Shown: piece after piece, positions 1 through 11,143 of the stretch
Position numbering within the stretch: position 1 is the stretch's first letter
Layout: each line of letters opens with the position of its first letter
NCBI GenBank assembly: GCA_012845835.1
Contig: JABAKD010000023.1
Coordinates: 15,000,702 to 15,064,701 of the forward strand
Length of the DNA: 64,000 nucleotides
Origin: Undaria pinnatifida
Lineage: Eukaryota; Sar; Phaeophyceae; Laminariales; Alariaceae
Reading direction: 5' to 3'
The notes under the pieces: generated by a model
Seen by the model: only the letters and a program-made list of their open reading frames with translations
Databases searched by the model: none
What the model was told of the DNA's origin: nothing
Made by a program: the position numbers and the translations under genes

Positions 1-118
1 TTCATTGATTCGGCACTAGTCTATGCATTCTAGAGGGTAGGCTGTGATAATGTGCATGGCGTCGTCACAATCAAAACTTAAACATTGCCATCCTCTCCTC
101 ACTTCCTATCCTCCCATA

Positions 119-582
119 ATGCAGTTGACGACTGGCATTTTCGAGTCAATCGTTCCGGCGGTGGTGCCGTCGGACGTGTACGTTGCGGCCACGGTCGACC
201 AGGGGCTCAACGTGGTTAACGCCTGCAAGTCTTTGGGCATCCCGACGATCCCGTGCCTCGGCCACCGGATCCACAGCTCCGTGATGTGGGGGATCGGCGT
301 CAGCGGCAGCGTCGCCACCCAGAAGAACAAGAAGGGAAGGGTACTTGTGGGAAGGTGCGCAGCTTGCGCAGGGATGTTCAGCCACTCTTGCACCAACAGC
401 GACGCCTTTCGTCTCGTTCAAGAGACCATGCACGCCAAGCAGCGGGAGGAGATGGAGCAACTGCGTATCGACGCCAGCGCCATCGAAGAAGCAGCTGAAG
501 GGGCGACACCAGGCACCGCCACCGCGGCTGCCACCGAATGGATCCCGAAGGCACTCAACATCTGCAGGCGCAACGACACCAG
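119..582 (+). CDS. hAT transposase, upstream exon (catalytic core part)
   Basis: The frame contains the hAT core: an Asp-containing block (TVDQGLNVV), corresponding to the second catalytic Asp region, followed by PCLGHRIH, which matches the conserved CxxH element of hAT transposases. A cysteine-rich insertion and an acidic/alanine stretch follow. The exon ends at 582 with a GT donor at 583. Its last two bases plus the first base of the exon at 1038 rebuild an Arg codon, giving NDTR|WLSTERFLERL, a typical hAT junction. The left edge is uncertain: a CAG acceptor-like site ends at 124 and an in-frame ATG lies at 119. The same frame is open back to position 44, so the true exon may start earlier. 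Confidence 0.8.
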
Positions 583-1037
583 GTGCGATATATTTTTATT
601 TTTTGTTCGTTCAACGCAGACGAACGCGATTTTGTGAAATGCTACATTTCAGTATCCCGCTCTACATGACTGACTGCCGGGACACATCCCGATGGGAACG
701 ATCGATATCACTGCTGTTGGCGCAGATCGTTTGAAGTCTTGGAGTGAACGTTTTCCATTGAAAACTGAAAGTACACTATTGCACTATTGCACCTGCAACC
801 AAGTATTCTTTCCACTGCTTAAGTTTACGATTTTGCCTTGCAGTTAAGTTGCCGGTGCTGTGCCACACAGAGGTTCGTCGCTGTCGCTTTGATTGCTGGG
901 AAGCGTAGTACCCGGACTGCGAGAAACTTCAGACCAATCCTGCTTTCCGTATCTACACCGTACCAGAATGCACTCTCCCCCGCCCGCACGCAAACCCTTG
1001 CCGTTGTCTTTTCGCTGACCCATCTATACTTGCGCAG
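583..1037 (+). other. Intron of the hAT transposase gene
   Basis: The 455-bp segment begins GT (583) and ends CAG (1037). Removing it joins the two transposase exons in frame with a family-typical motif across the junction. Both flanking frames stay open for part of the intron, so without the splice the transposase would look like two unrelated ORFs. Confidence 0.8.
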
Positions 1038-2193
1038 GTGGCTGTCCACGGAGCGGTTCCTGGAGAGACTGTGCGTCCTCGAGGAAGCGATCGGCGAATT
1101 CCTCAAAGGCCGCCCAGACATGGCTCACCGGGGTCTCTCACCTTCCGAGTGGGTGGCGACAAGGGAGCTCTGCAGCGTACTGGAGCCGCTGAAGATCGTC
1201 ACGCACAAGATCCAAGGCGGTGCTGAAGGACTTCTCAGCCGCGCCATCTACCTTGCCCACGACGTCGGCGAAATGCTCCGCGAGGATGCCATCGAGACTA
1301 TCGACTGGGCCAGCCGCAAGGCCAGGGGGAAGGACTCCACTCCCAGCCCAACCATGGTAAACGTCGACGACCTCTCCGACGTCGCCTACACGGCCGTTAA
1401 AGTCATCGGCGAGGAGTTCAAGAAGCGCAACATCGGCACCCCGGTTGAAGGCGTCGAATTTCTAGCCCTGTTCTTCGACCCGCGAACCAAGGACTTCGGC
1501 AACAGCGTGTGTGGGGGAGAAGAGGGCAAGCAGAAAGCTCTGCAGGCGCTTTCGGGTGTGTCGATCCATTTGATCGACACGGTGGAGGCAGTTGGCGCCG
1601 CCGGTGTGCAAGCCCCACCTGCTGCCACCCCGCCGCCCGAGAAACGAGCAAGAGTGGCCACGACCGCGTACGAGAGGCGTCAGGCGCGGAAGGAGAAGGA
1701 GGCAGCAGCCGCGCGGACGACTGCGCGTAGAGACCAGCCGTCTGTGACGGACCGCTTGGAGAAGGAGGTGGATGAATACAGCAAGCTGCCTGCCGCCGTC
1801 CCCGCGAAGGACTATGACGTCCTCGGTTTCTGGCAGGATGCCGGCAGCCCCCGTCTCGACGCCCACGGCAACGTTGTTTCTGCAGCGCAGTTCCCCATCT
1901 TGTCCATGCTTGCTCGCGTATACCTTTGCATTGACAGCACTAGTTGCCAATCAGAGAGGGACTTTTCCGGGCTGGGATTCATTTACAACAACCTTCGGCA
2001 GGCGATGATGCCCGACCGTGTCGAGATGGTCATGTTCCTCCGGTCTAACCCCCATCTTATTCCCGAGATAATTAAGTTGGACAATGAGTTGGGGAAGCTG
2101 CTTGCAGCGCAGCATGTTGGGAAGGCTAAAGCTGCATCTGTTCAAGCCGCTTGTGCGGGAAAGCAGGCGGTTGTCGAGGTCGAATCTGACTGA
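1038..2193 (+). CDS. hAT transposase, downstream exon with C-terminal dimerisation domain
   Basis: The frame runs from the spliced WLSTERFLERL block to a TGA at 2191-2193. It holds the helical insertion domain typical of hAT enzymes, an Arg/Glu/Ala-rich charged linker, and a clear C-terminal hAT dimerisation region: DVLGFW, then FPILSMLARVYL, then SERDFSGLGF, whose Glu is the third catalytic acidic residue of the family. The usual closing helix (RVEMVMFLRSN) follows. No internal stop is seen, so this exon looks intact. The protein would act in the nucleus, cutting and joining transposon ends. Confidence 0.87.
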
Positions 2194-2255
2194 GCGACAT
2201 TGCGGCGTATGTTTTGGATGAACACACAAGAGGCCTGGTGTTACCCATGTGCTGG

Positions 2256-2425
2256 TACTGGCAAGTTTCAACGAGAGGCAAATGAGGAATTAGCTGCTGT
2301 TGTACGTGTTGCAGGAACGTATGAGTCGGGAGGTATTAGTACTGGCAAGTTTTAACGTTTTAACGAGAGGCAAGTGAGGATTTGTCTGCTGTTGTACGTT
2401 TGCAGGAACGTAGGAGTCGAGCAGG
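2256..2425 (+). repeat. Tandem duplication of about 85-90 bp
   Basis: Two adjacent copies start with a 'tactggcaagtttnaacg' block and share 'gctgttgtacgt...gcaggaacgtanga'. They lie directly downstream of the hAT coding region and may belong to its 3' non-coding part. Confidence 0.6.
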
Positions 2426-2689
2426 TATCGATGTGGGGAACGGTTCCTTTCTGAATAATTGGTTAGTTGACAGCTTTTTGGTCTGTTTGGGCTGTCCTAG
2501 CGACGAGGACGCATACGGTGTCACCGGCGGCCTCCAAACACTACACACCGTGTGGAAAAGTCGGTTTTCGGTGAACGAAACCCGACGTTTTTGAAGAAAT
2601 TGCAGGTACTCAGTCGATTTTGAACGGATATCCGTGCGTTTTTTACGGTTTTTTCTTACGGATAACCGTCCTCAAGGCCACGGTTTTAC

Positions 2690-2950
2690 TCGGTTTATGC
2701 TACGGAGTATACAAAACCGCTCCGTGAAAAAAACCGCACTACGGATTAACCGCTCCACACCGCTCCGTGACATCAGAAAAAAAACCGCTCCGCTCCGTGA
2801 GACTAATGCCCTCGGATAAACCACTCCGCACCGCTCCGTGATATTATCAAATATAAAAAACCGCTCCGCACCGCTCCGTAGAACTAAAAAAAAAAAAACG
2901 CTCCGCGGAGCGGTTCTACTCCGTGAGTAACCCTGAAAAGAGTAAAACCG
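2690..2950 (+). repeat. Degenerate array of the word ACCGCTCCGTGA
   Basis: The words CCGCTCC and GCTCCGTGA recur about a dozen times, mixed with A-runs and short unrelated words. A nearby palindrome, CGCTCCGCGGAGCG (around 2900), places the word next to its complement. The array stops exactly where the DIRS-type copy begins. Confidence 0.6.
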
Positions 2951-3029
2951 CTCCAACAAGCGAAAGTGGTCCGACGCCAACAACTGCACAGCCCGCATAC
3001 AGCGACGACCGTCCGGCTGCCACTGAACC

Positions 3030-4395
3030 TCAACAAGAATGCCGTCGTCTACGTAGTACCGCACGAAAAACGACTCCCGGCGTAGCCGCCGCTACCGGAA
3101 ACATTCGACAATCGCAAGGGAGGGACGTAACCGAACCCCCCCGCGGCGGGGCAAGACGCACATGTTCGACGGCAGCCGCCCCTTGTGGGGAAACAGCCGC
3201 ATCTTGAAACGTAGAGTCGGTGTGGGAATGTTCCAGCGCAGAAGCCATCAGCCCCCAAAACCCGGGACTATTACGCCACCCGATTTGCAAGCGAAGATCC
3301 ACAACTACGTATTCGCCCATCGCGTACCCAAACACCGGCGCCCCTACCGGGTCAACTAAGACTTGACGATAGGCGTCTTTCACGTCAACGCGGCAGAGGA
3401 CGATTCTAGCTGTGGGATCGTGCAACTGCCGCAAGAACAACACCCGTAACAACACATCTCTAAATACATGACCGAGCTCGAAGGAGGGGGCAGAGGAAAA
3501 ATCGGTATCGTCGTTAACGCTGGAATGGCCGCCCGCGCGCGTAAACGTGAGATCGTGAATATGCGAAACTAAGGCTTGAGCACGACGGACAACGGCGAAA
3601 CACGGAAACCCGAAATATCGGACGCGGAACTTAATTTAACACCAAGGCCCGACCGTGCACAACGTCAGCACATATACTGTGGTGAACAGCAACGGCATGA
3701 GGGGCGACGCTCGGGTGGTTACCGGATGCAAGCTCAGCAGTCAGATTAACCCCCCCCGCAACACACACCGGGAAGCCCGGTGCCAAAACGCGGAGCAACT
3801 GGTCAACACGAAGGAAATTCTTGACGGTACCAAACCAATGACTAACGATGTGAGGATGAATATGTGGGCCAATGCGAGCGGATCCGACAGCGGACGTAAA
3901 CAATTTAACCCTGCCGGCACAGTCACGCAAAAGAGACGACCCCGCGCTGGCAACCACATCGAGATTCGCGGAACCTGTTGACGATGCCGACCGAATTACG
4001 CTATCCTGCGCGACGCGCCACGCCTCAACCGCCGAATCCAACTGTGCATGCGCGCGCTCGCCGTCGGTCGAGCCGTGTCCGCACCCCCAGTCAAAATCCG
4101 AACGTCGCACACGTTCGCTATGGCTAACTGTATCTCCGCGCGCGACCGATAAGCCAGTTCCTACAATGCGCGCGGAAACTAACGTACACGCACGCGCGCG
4201 CTCCCCATGGTCACCTCTATTCCCGAAAATGACGGATCCCGGAGCAACGGGTACACGCTCGCGCCCAACGCCGCCTTCGCTCGCCAGCGCCTCCAACGCA
4301 CGCCCCCGCAACCCGCCCGTGACTCCGCGGGCTGCTGGTACGGCCGGCGTTCCGCCAACGTCGACCGTCGACGCAACCCCCCCACCAACCGCCAA
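3030..4395 (-). pseudogene. Pol-like part (N-terminal region and start of RT) of DIRS-type copy 1
   Basis: This stretch includes the pol N-terminal region and reverse-transcriptase segments such as DVKDAYRQV and GWRNSPGFW, which are typical of DIRS RTs. It is nearly identical to the matching part of copy 2. It is a fossil and is described only by its parts. Confidence 0.75.
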
Positions 4396-4740
4396 CGCCG
4401 CAGCCGCGCCCCCCTAGGTTGGACCCAACACGCAGCCGCCACTTTCAATTGTTGACGCAGCCGCTACATCCACCGCCGGCGCCGCAGCTGCGCCCGCAAA
4501 TGTTGGCCCCACCTGGCGGCAGGGCCCGTGTCTTCATCCAGAACCAGAACCAGCGCCTCTGCCCCCCCGCCCCCCCTGTTGCCCCCCTCGGGGAGGACCG
4601 CCCGCAATGACAACGCCCGCGACCCTCCGCCCGCCGCCGCCACGCTCCCACCGTCTTCCTCCCCGCGAGCGGGTGGAGATGGCGATGATGCCGAGGCCGC
4701 GGGGGCCTCGTGCAGGAACTTACACGGAGACCAGTTGCGT

Positions 4741-5877
4741 TTACCGGTGCGCGCGAACATCCGGCAGGCCTGGGGGAGACTTGAATTGGCCTTTCCCTTG
4801 AAACCGGGCGACCCGGCGGGGGGAGCGGTTGCCTTCCGCTTGGTGGGCCTGTCTGCGCCGGAACCGATGCTGCTGAGTACGAGCCGGAAAACCTTCCCTC
4901 CCGCCGCGGCAAAATTCGAGAGTGCGTACGAAGGCGGGCATGGGTGGGGGGTCGAACGCCGTGCCAGCTGGGGGAGGGACAAGAGCAGGGGAAGACCGCT
5001 GCTCAGCACGCATGAGCTCACTCACCCACAAAGCGATGTCGCGGTTAACCATGTCACATAGCACTGCATGCGCTTCTGGGACGGACAGCATGCTGTAGTT
5101 GCTGAAGGTGTGCGCACGCAAGCCCATGACCGCCACGGTAAACGCGTCGCCGAGCGCGTTGACCCGCGCCAGACCGGGGAGATCGTCGACGACCCCGGGC
5201 GAGAGACCCACAGAAAGAATCGCAACGACGGCCAATCTCAAGAGGTCGAGACGGTCTGCGACCATTAGGGAATGCCCGATGGGCCCGTCCACGCGGGGCC
5301 CATAAGCCCCGACGTCAAAGGAACTGGAAGACCGAGGCTGGGACGCGACGTTGGCGGTCACGTGGATGGCCTCCCCCACAAACGACTGCAGGTCGGCGAG
5401 AGAGTCCCCGAGGTTCGGGGGGATACGCCCTCGAATAATCCACAGCTTCCTAGCTGTGTCGACCTTGTTCCAAGTGGTCATTTCGGTGGCGAGTTGTGCT
5501 TTTCGGCGCTGCCGTTCCTGAGCGTCGCCATCGTCTCGGGAGGCTACCTCACCAGAGTTGTTCTCCATGAACTGTCGAACCATGATGTCTAGATTAGCTA
5601 CCTGATCAGCACAGGCAGCCGCTGCCTCGCGGGAGGAAGAGGCGATTGCCGATAACTCGGCAAAATTGTCGTCGAGGCGCTTATGGACACGCGCGAATTC
5701 GGCTTCAACCTGTCGGACCCACGTGGCCCAGTCATCCGAAGGCAAGGCCGCACCGACCGCTGGCGCCCCGGAGGAGGACCCCGAGCCCGCGAGAGCCGCG
5801 GCGGCCCGGGCACCCAGAGTATCCTCCGCCTCAGCGCTGGCGGCGGCAGGCGCCGCGGCACCCGGCGAATCACCCAT
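4741..5877 (-). pseudogene. Gag-like part of DIRS-type copy 1
   Basis: The part begins with an Ala/Ser/Gly-rich N-terminus, then a helical stretch and a well-folded-looking middle, and ends in a basic Arg/Lys-rich tail. That layout is typical of the first protein of DIRS-type elements. I see no zinc knuckle of the CCHC kind. Assignment rests on its position upstream of the RT part on the same strand. Confidence 0.55.
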
Positions 5878-6004
5878 CGTCGAAGAGACAGCCCGCAGCG
5901 CTCGCCACAGCAGGAGTCACAGCGAATTGTCACCACGGCAGTCACCACGGCAGTCCCAGCGAAGTGTCACAGCAGCAGTCGCAGCGAAGCCCACTTACAG
6001 CAGA

Positions 6005-6235
6005 AATCAGCCAGTCTATCACACCTTGAACTTGCCTCGCTGACGATGCTTCTCTCTTCTCTGCGTGCTTCGTTTGCTAGTCAGCAACTAGACAGACTGA
6101 TCCAAGGTTCCCTTTGCTATACCAGGACAAGGGCAAGTAACCACCCGCGTTGATCTCATTGGTCAACGTGCAATAACCCCTAAACCTCTTCCGTACATAC
6201 AAAACACTTATTTTCTCGTGCGTCGATAATAATAC
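6005..6235 (-). repeat. Terminal repeat of DIRS-type copy 1
   Basis: The roughly 231-bp block starting 'aatcagccagtctatcaca' and ending in 'cgataataata' is repeated at 13129-13360 and 18119-18351 in the same orientation. It marks the 5' end of the minus-strand element. Confidence 0.8.
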
Positions 6236-6236
6236 G

Positions 6237-6420
6237 CTTGCAAAGATGAGTATTGACCTGAAATTCGTCGAACTCACGACTGACGTCCTTGAAATATTTA
6301 TGAAATATAACTTGGCAAGACATTATTCCCAAATTGGCGTCATATTTTGGCCCAAAGCTAATACTGGGCAATATATACTGTAACAAAAATCCCCACGGTA
6401 TTGTGGTAGGTATCGTAGTA
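6237..6420 (-). repeat. Dispersed repeat beginning GCTTGCAAAGATGAGT
   Basis: The first 65 bases match, in reverse complement, the blocks at 22546-22610 and 24408-24470 ('gacgtcagccgtgagttcgacga...actcatctttgcaagct'). The block shares its 'tcatctttgcaagctg' core with the terminal repeats of the G-run element at 11.7 kb and 33.5 kb. No coding content is seen. Confidence 0.6.
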
Positions 6421-8140
6421 GTGCATTTATTCATTGACTTTCGGTTTAGGTGCACGTACATACAAATATGGATATAGACGGGGCAAGCGAACGCATTACT
6501 AAAACGAGGAGAAGGTAGAAGTGGTTTCAATTACTGCCCCAGAAAAATCCACACAGTACCATTGCGAGTGGCTGCGTCCCCGGGGCCGCGAGGGTAGTAT
6601 TATACAAGTTCGGACAAATCGACATGGTTTGTGCTCTCGTGCAAGCAATATACTTTGAAGTAGGTACGTACGAGTACGACTACACACAATATGCTTTTTG
6701 TCTCGTACGACATATATTTATGGCATGGAGTGAGGGTGTACCATACATTTTCGACACAAAAAATGAGGGGGAAAACAATCGTTCCTCCTGTTGTTAAAGA
6801 TATCTAAAACTCCGCGTACGCTGATATTTAGGTGTTTGGCGCTGTATTGTATATCGCGATATTTGTGTGGGCACTGGGGGGGGTGCTGTCTGAAACTGAA
6901 TATGGCGTTTTTACCACACTCGAGTCATCAAGGGCCCAAGACTCGAGACGAGACGAAGCAAGGTTATTTGCCCCGTCCCGTCCGAGACCCAGAGCAGCGT
7001 AGGGCACCAGCTGCCAGGGGTGTGAGACGAGGCATGCACGGTGTGGGCCAGATAACGTTGCCTGCAACAACTGCCCGCCACAGTATAAACGCGCGGAAGG
7101 CGGGATGTGGGTCATTCTTTGAGTTTTGCTTTACGTGGTTACTGCTGTTGGGGTAGCTTGGGGATAGAAGCAGTCTAAAAGCGATCGATGCCGAGGAACG
7201 AACGCGGGCAAGGGGGTTTACACAACAGAGGAATAACTGACTGCTGTGCTCCAGCTAGCTACTGCTGTGGTGTGCCCTCATAAGCTGAAACCACGCAACA
7301 GACACTAATCTTCTTGCCCGGGCTCGAGAGCAGGGACGCAGGTCTATCAACGGGCGAATCCAGCTGTCGCGTTCGTTCGTTATTCATGGTGCCGCGCTGG
7401 AGGCTTCAGACGTGCAGCGGTTGGTTGTGTGTGTGCTGTTGGGCAGTCATGTGCTGTGTGCGTGCTGGCCATGTGGCTGAAGGTGGGTCTCTCCCAGGCA
7501 CGAACAACAAGTAAACCGCATCTTTCCTCCAAAAAAAAACACAAAATATCGCGAAGGTGGGAATTCCCACATACGTGATACTTAGCATGTGCGGACCACG
7601 TTAAAGTCGACAGTATCCACGGCAGAAACCAGTGAGTGGCATGCATTCGTCCCGCATATCGCATCGTACGCGTTTGGTGTTTGTTCCCGAGAAAACTCTT
7701 TGGAGGATGGCGTGCTTTGTTGTTGCTGTAGTCCCTGACCCCGTTGCTGTAATCGTTTGCAGCCAAGTGCGGTCGTGTTGGTACGCAGCTGACAAAAATA
7801 AGTTTGTGTTGCTTCGTACTTGACGTGCTCCTTGCTGCTGATTACTGATTGGTCATCTCTTCTACCAGTAGCGATTTTTGTTTTTCTTTGCTCACTTCTA
7901 CTTTCCAGCTTCTGAACATACAAGCCGTGATTACAGGTGTCGTGTTTTCCCCCCCCATCGGTTATTGCCTTGATTATTTTTAGCGCATATGTGGTTCACT
8001 ACTCACTGATCGTCGATTTTTCATCGAGTGTTGCTGACTCACGCTCTTGCGCTTTCCGCAAGTCAATTAGTGCACAAGAAAAAGCCCCACGAAAATGGAT
8101 ACGTCGAGTACGAACTCGGGGGGATTCGAACTCGCGAAAT
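6421..8140. other. Stretch without recognisable gene
   Basis: Open frames here are short and unlike any family I know. I see no tandem repeat, terminal repeat or clear splice chain. A GC-rich core lies at 6940-7080 and AT-richer flanks on both sides. Confidence 0.5.
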
Positions 8141-8290
8141 TGACCTATACCAGACTCGAGGATAACCTGATACGCCGCCGGGGCAGTGAGTGTTGATTGG
8201 CCGATCGCCCCGGTGGTCTAGTGGGGTTACACTATGAACTTACTTAGTCCTCGACCCCCTCGGAGGTCTCGCTCGGCATATCCTTCCCCC
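8115..8290. other. Two tRNA-promoter-like words
   Basis: On the minus strand, GTTCGAATCC (reverse complement of 8121-8130) resembles a Pol III B box. On the plus strand TGGTCTAGTGG (8214-8224) resembles an A box and is followed by a D-arm-like stretch. I cannot fold either into a complete cloverleaf, so they are more likely tRNA-derived debris than a tRNA gene. Confidence 0.3.
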
Positions 8291-8522
8291 TCTCAGCCCT
8301 TCTCAGCCCGTAATTGCCGAAAATAAGATTAGTTGCTGGGGAAAAGAACCGTCCCGAAGTTCTTTGCCTTCCTTGCTTTCCCTATAGTCTAATTCTTATA
8401 GCTCTCATTCTCTGATATTTTTACTGCTTGCTCTCTGATATTTTTATTTTGCTTTTTCAGCAACTTCTTTTTTGTACTTTTACTTTTGAAGTTGGCCAAT
8501 TGCTGGCTGTTGAGAGGGAATT

Positions 8523-8927
8523 GCCGTTGACGGCTGCAAACAAATTGAATTTGAAATTTGCCGGATCGGCAATAACAATTTGAAGTTGAAATTTGCGAAG
8601 CGGACCAAGGCTAGTGCGGGAGGAGGCTCCGCCAACAGTGGGGGTGGTGTAGGTTCAGGATCAGGCGTGTGGACGCTGGTCGGGCAAGAACGGGGCTCAG
8701 CTTCTTCTGGCAATCCTGATTGGCCGTTGACGGCTGCAAACAAATTGAATTTGAAATTTGCCGGATCGGCAATAACGTTTTAAAGTTGAAATTTGCGAAG
8801 CGGACCAAGGCTAGCACGGGAGGAGGCTCCGCCAACAGTGGGGGTGGTGGAGGTTCAGGATCAGGCGTGTGGACGCTGGTCGGGCAAGAACAGGACTCAG
8901 CTTCTTCTGGCAATCCTGATTGGCCGT
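8523..8927 (+). repeat. Two tandem copies of a 200-bp unit containing coding sequence
   Basis: The units 8523-8722 and 8723-8927 are nearly identical and keep a similar reading: LKFAKRTKAS, then a Gly/Ser-rich linker, then VWTLVGQE and SASSGNPDWP. Only the second copy runs on into the cysteine-rich segment. The duplication therefore appears to have copied the 5' part of an exon. Confidence 0.8.
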
Positions 8928-9163
8928 GCCCGAGCAAGGGTTGTGACGGCTTCCTCATCGCACGTAATAGAAAAAACAGGAGTTCCCAGTGCGCTGTCTG
9001 CGACACCTGCAGGAGTGACGACCCTTCCACGTGCCAAGCTTTGCATAACCTTAACAAGAAGCACTGGGGAAGCGGCGACAACCCTCGTGTATGTGACTGG
9101 TGTGACGCGGGCACCTGTGATTCACCTTCGATCGGCGTCCTAACGAAGGAGCTGAGAGCTTGA
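8720..9163 (+). CDS. Cysteine-rich ORF, zinc-ribbon-like; host gene exon candidate
   Basis: The frame has a Gly/Ser-rich linker (about residues 32-50), then WPCPSKGCDGFLIARN and, about 16 residues after the second Cys, CAVCDTC. This resembles the C-x(2-4)-C-x3-L-...-C zinc ribbon of topoisomerase C-termini. A second pair, VCDWC, is followed by TKELRA and a TGA. The second half resembles the exon at 32003-32181 (PCHFCCEPL...SRKLE), suggesting related genes. The start is unclear: no strong ATG context is seen, and an acceptor may lie near 8780. A good GTGAGT donor at 9171 lies seven bases past the stop, so the true exon could use another end or the gene could be decayed. No function is claimed beyond probable metal binding. 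Confidence 0.5.
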   Translation: MAVDGCKQIEFEICRIGNNVLKLKFAKRTKASTGGGSANSGGGGGSGSGVWTLVGQEQDSASSGNPDWPCPSKGCDGFLIARNRKNRSSQCAVCDTCRSDDPSTCQALHNLNKKHWGSGDNPRVCDWCDAGTCDSPSIGVLTKELRA

Positions 9164-9559
9164 CGAAACGTGAGTTTCATTTCTTCGTGTTGTTGGAATG
9201 TGATGTTTGCTGTCAGCTACTGTACTACTGATGCTGAGAGTTTGTTCCCGTTGTCAGTGTGTTCAGCGCCGTGCGACATAGGTAAGACCCTAGATGTCAA
9301 CACCCTGTATTTTCGGTAGTGCTGCGTTGAGTGTTGGCTGAGTGTGCTGCAAGTTGTGCCCAATAGACTATGTGATTTTGGGTGTTGGTGAACTCAAGCG
9401 AATCCTGTTTCCAATAATGATGCACATTGAAATTTACATTGTTTGACCTTGTGTGCCTGTTTGCAACGTTTGCTGTAGCATGTGTGCTACACCAGCGTGG
9501 TCGAACTACTACACGGTGTGGAAGCTGTGTTTGGGGACGCGTAGCCTGAACAAACTCAA

Positions 9560-10110
9560 GTTCGCCTTGGTGGTCACGGAGGGCAGTCCCGTCGTCGGGG
9601 TAAGCATGTTGTACTAGTTGTCTACGCAGTGACGCTGCGTGCTGTGATTTCTTTTTCATGCGTACAACCAAACATACTTTTTGTATGTACGAGTACGTGT
9701 ACGGGGCAATCCCGTCATCGGGGTGTAAGAGGGGGTTGTACAACGTACAACCAAACACACTTCATGTATGTACGACTACGAGTACGGGGCAGTCCCGTCA
9801 TCGGGGTAAGCGGGGGTTAAACAAGTGGTCCATGCAGTGACGCTTTGCGCTGTGATATAAACACACTTTTTGGATGTACGACTACGACTACGTGGTATCT
9901 ATACATGTAAGACGCAATGAAAACGGGCAAGTCCCATCACGGGGGTCAGCCAGGGTTGTTAAAATGGTCCATGCAGTGATAAATAACACAGCAGCATGAT
10001 ACCATCAGCACCAGTCGCAGTACACACTGGAGGTTGATATATAGAATTAAACAGAAGCTGAAGTTAACCTGGGTGGTGCTGGAGAGCAGTCCCGTGATTG
10101 GGGTTAGCGA
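9560..10110 (+). repeat. Diverged minisatellite with unit of about 80-160 bp
   Basis: The word 'gggcagtcccgtcatcggggtaagc' recurs in variants near 9583, 9704, 9786, 9925 and 10087. Between copies lie 'caaccaaacatactttttgtatgtacgactacg' variants and 'gtccatgcagtga'. Spacing is irregular, which suggests an old array. Confidence 0.65.
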
Positions 10111-10598
10111 GTTGTTCATGTAGTGCCGCGATGTACTACTACTGTTACTCATTTTTCATACAACCACATAAACTCTTTGTATTAACGAGTACAAGTAGGG
10201 TGCGCAACCTCTTCAGGAATCGCAGTACACGTCGGTCGTAATAGTATTGATAGCAGCAGTAATAGAGTAGTACGGAACAATATATACAGCAGATACTGAC
10301 TCTTACCCTTCGTTGTCGGTATTCCGCCGGTAGGCCTTATATAGCAGTATACCGGGGCTTACGCTTACCATTTGCGACTATGAATCCCGTTCGTTCCTGT
10401 CCCAGTGGTGGTTTCATAGGTGTTAGCAACGTTGTGGTACCAGGCAGGGCTTTGCCCATAAACGACCGCTTTTATTACATCAGTGTTAACTTGTACGACT
10501 TCCTTTCAAACTTTGGAACCCGACGACAGCTACGTGGCCTTACTATTTTGAACATTCACTGAACGCTAGGTATTCCCATCCGTTGTTGTCGTTTGCAG

Positions 10599-10766
10599 AA
10601 GCCCTGCGAAGCAGTCGCCGAGGGCCGCCAAGTCGGCGAGGACATAAACACGAAGTGCACCGGCGACATCAAGGTCGGTGACCTCCTGAAGAAGGCAGGC
10701 TACCACTTGCTCGATATACATCCCGCATTCCATTCCCACGGTGCCAAGAGGGCGTTCGACATCGAG
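10599..10766 (+). CDS. Candidate host exon, 56 codons, phase 0/0
   Basis: A pyrimidine-rich tract and TTTGCAG end at 10598, and a GTACGT donor starts at 10767. The 168-nt exon is open in one frame and has the codon-like GC content seen in other exons here. It encodes two Cys residues about 17 apart (PCEAVAEG...TKCTGD) and ends with HSHGAKRAFDIE. The acceptor of the next exon (11042) is also phase 0. The family is not recognised. A distant likeness to the exon at 48085-48348 (an aromatic residue and His, then HG-x-K) is possible but weak. Confidence 0.5.
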
Positions 10767-11041
10767 GTACGTTCTACTCTTATCTTGCGTCCTGTGTGTC
10801 ACGAGTCGAGACATCCATGTCTCTTGCTCAAGACTAGGGGATGCGTGCGGATATAGTCTATGAAGTGCGGCTCTTCTTCCAAGTACCAAGAGCAAGTACA
10901 ACGATACCACAACAATTACTAACAACGAAAGAAGGAGCTCCAATAGTTTAAATGGTTACGACGTCTGCTGGAGAGAAGTACGAATACTTTTCACACATAC
11001 TTATCGACGTCCTCCCGCTATGCTTCAACGTTTGTGGACAG

Positions 11042-11143
11042 ATTCACAAGATCATCGACAAAAAACAAGAGTGCAAGGTGCTGGGTACCTCCGCTGAAGA
11101 GGAGTCCAAGCAAGCCTGCATGCTCCTTTGGAAGCAATGTTGA
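11042..11143 (+). CDS. Candidate terminal exon following 10599-10766
   Basis: An ACAG acceptor ends at 11041; the intron would be 275 bp (10767-11041). The frame continues in phase 0 with IHKIIDKKQECKVLG and stops at a TGA (11141-11143). The encoded segment is charged and helical in character. It would give the preceding exon a natural C-terminus. No family is recognised. Confidence 0.4.
   Translation: MHKIIDKKQECKVLGTSAEEESKQACMLLWKQC

Larger units (their letters stand above)
1..2193 (+). mobile_element. hAT-superfamily DNA transposon, left end outside window
   Basis: The segment carries the middle and C-terminal parts of a hAT transposase in two exons (119-582 and 1038-2193). The BED finger and first catalytic Asp expected at the N-terminus would lie left of the window. 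I could not identify the right terminal inverted repeat or a target duplication between 2194 and 2700. The coding part is GC-rich and open, so this copy may be fairly recent. Confidence 0.85.
2951..6235 (-). mobile_element. DIRS-type (tyrosine-recombinase) retroelement, partial copy 1
   Basis: This minus-strand fossil holds the 5' half of the element: one terminal repeat (6005-6235), a gag-like part, and the start of the reverse-transcriptase part. It is closely similar to copy 2 at 13.1-18.4 kb, with which it starts to match at 2951. RNase H and recombinase parts are not present here. The copy is broken in several places. Its close similarity to copy 2 suggests that both are fairly young. 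Confidence 0.8.

Noticed and set aside
8206-8290. Genuine tRNA gene
   Set aside because: An A-box-like word is present, but the T arm and acceptor stem do not pair well enough and no standard B box lies at the right distance on the same strand.
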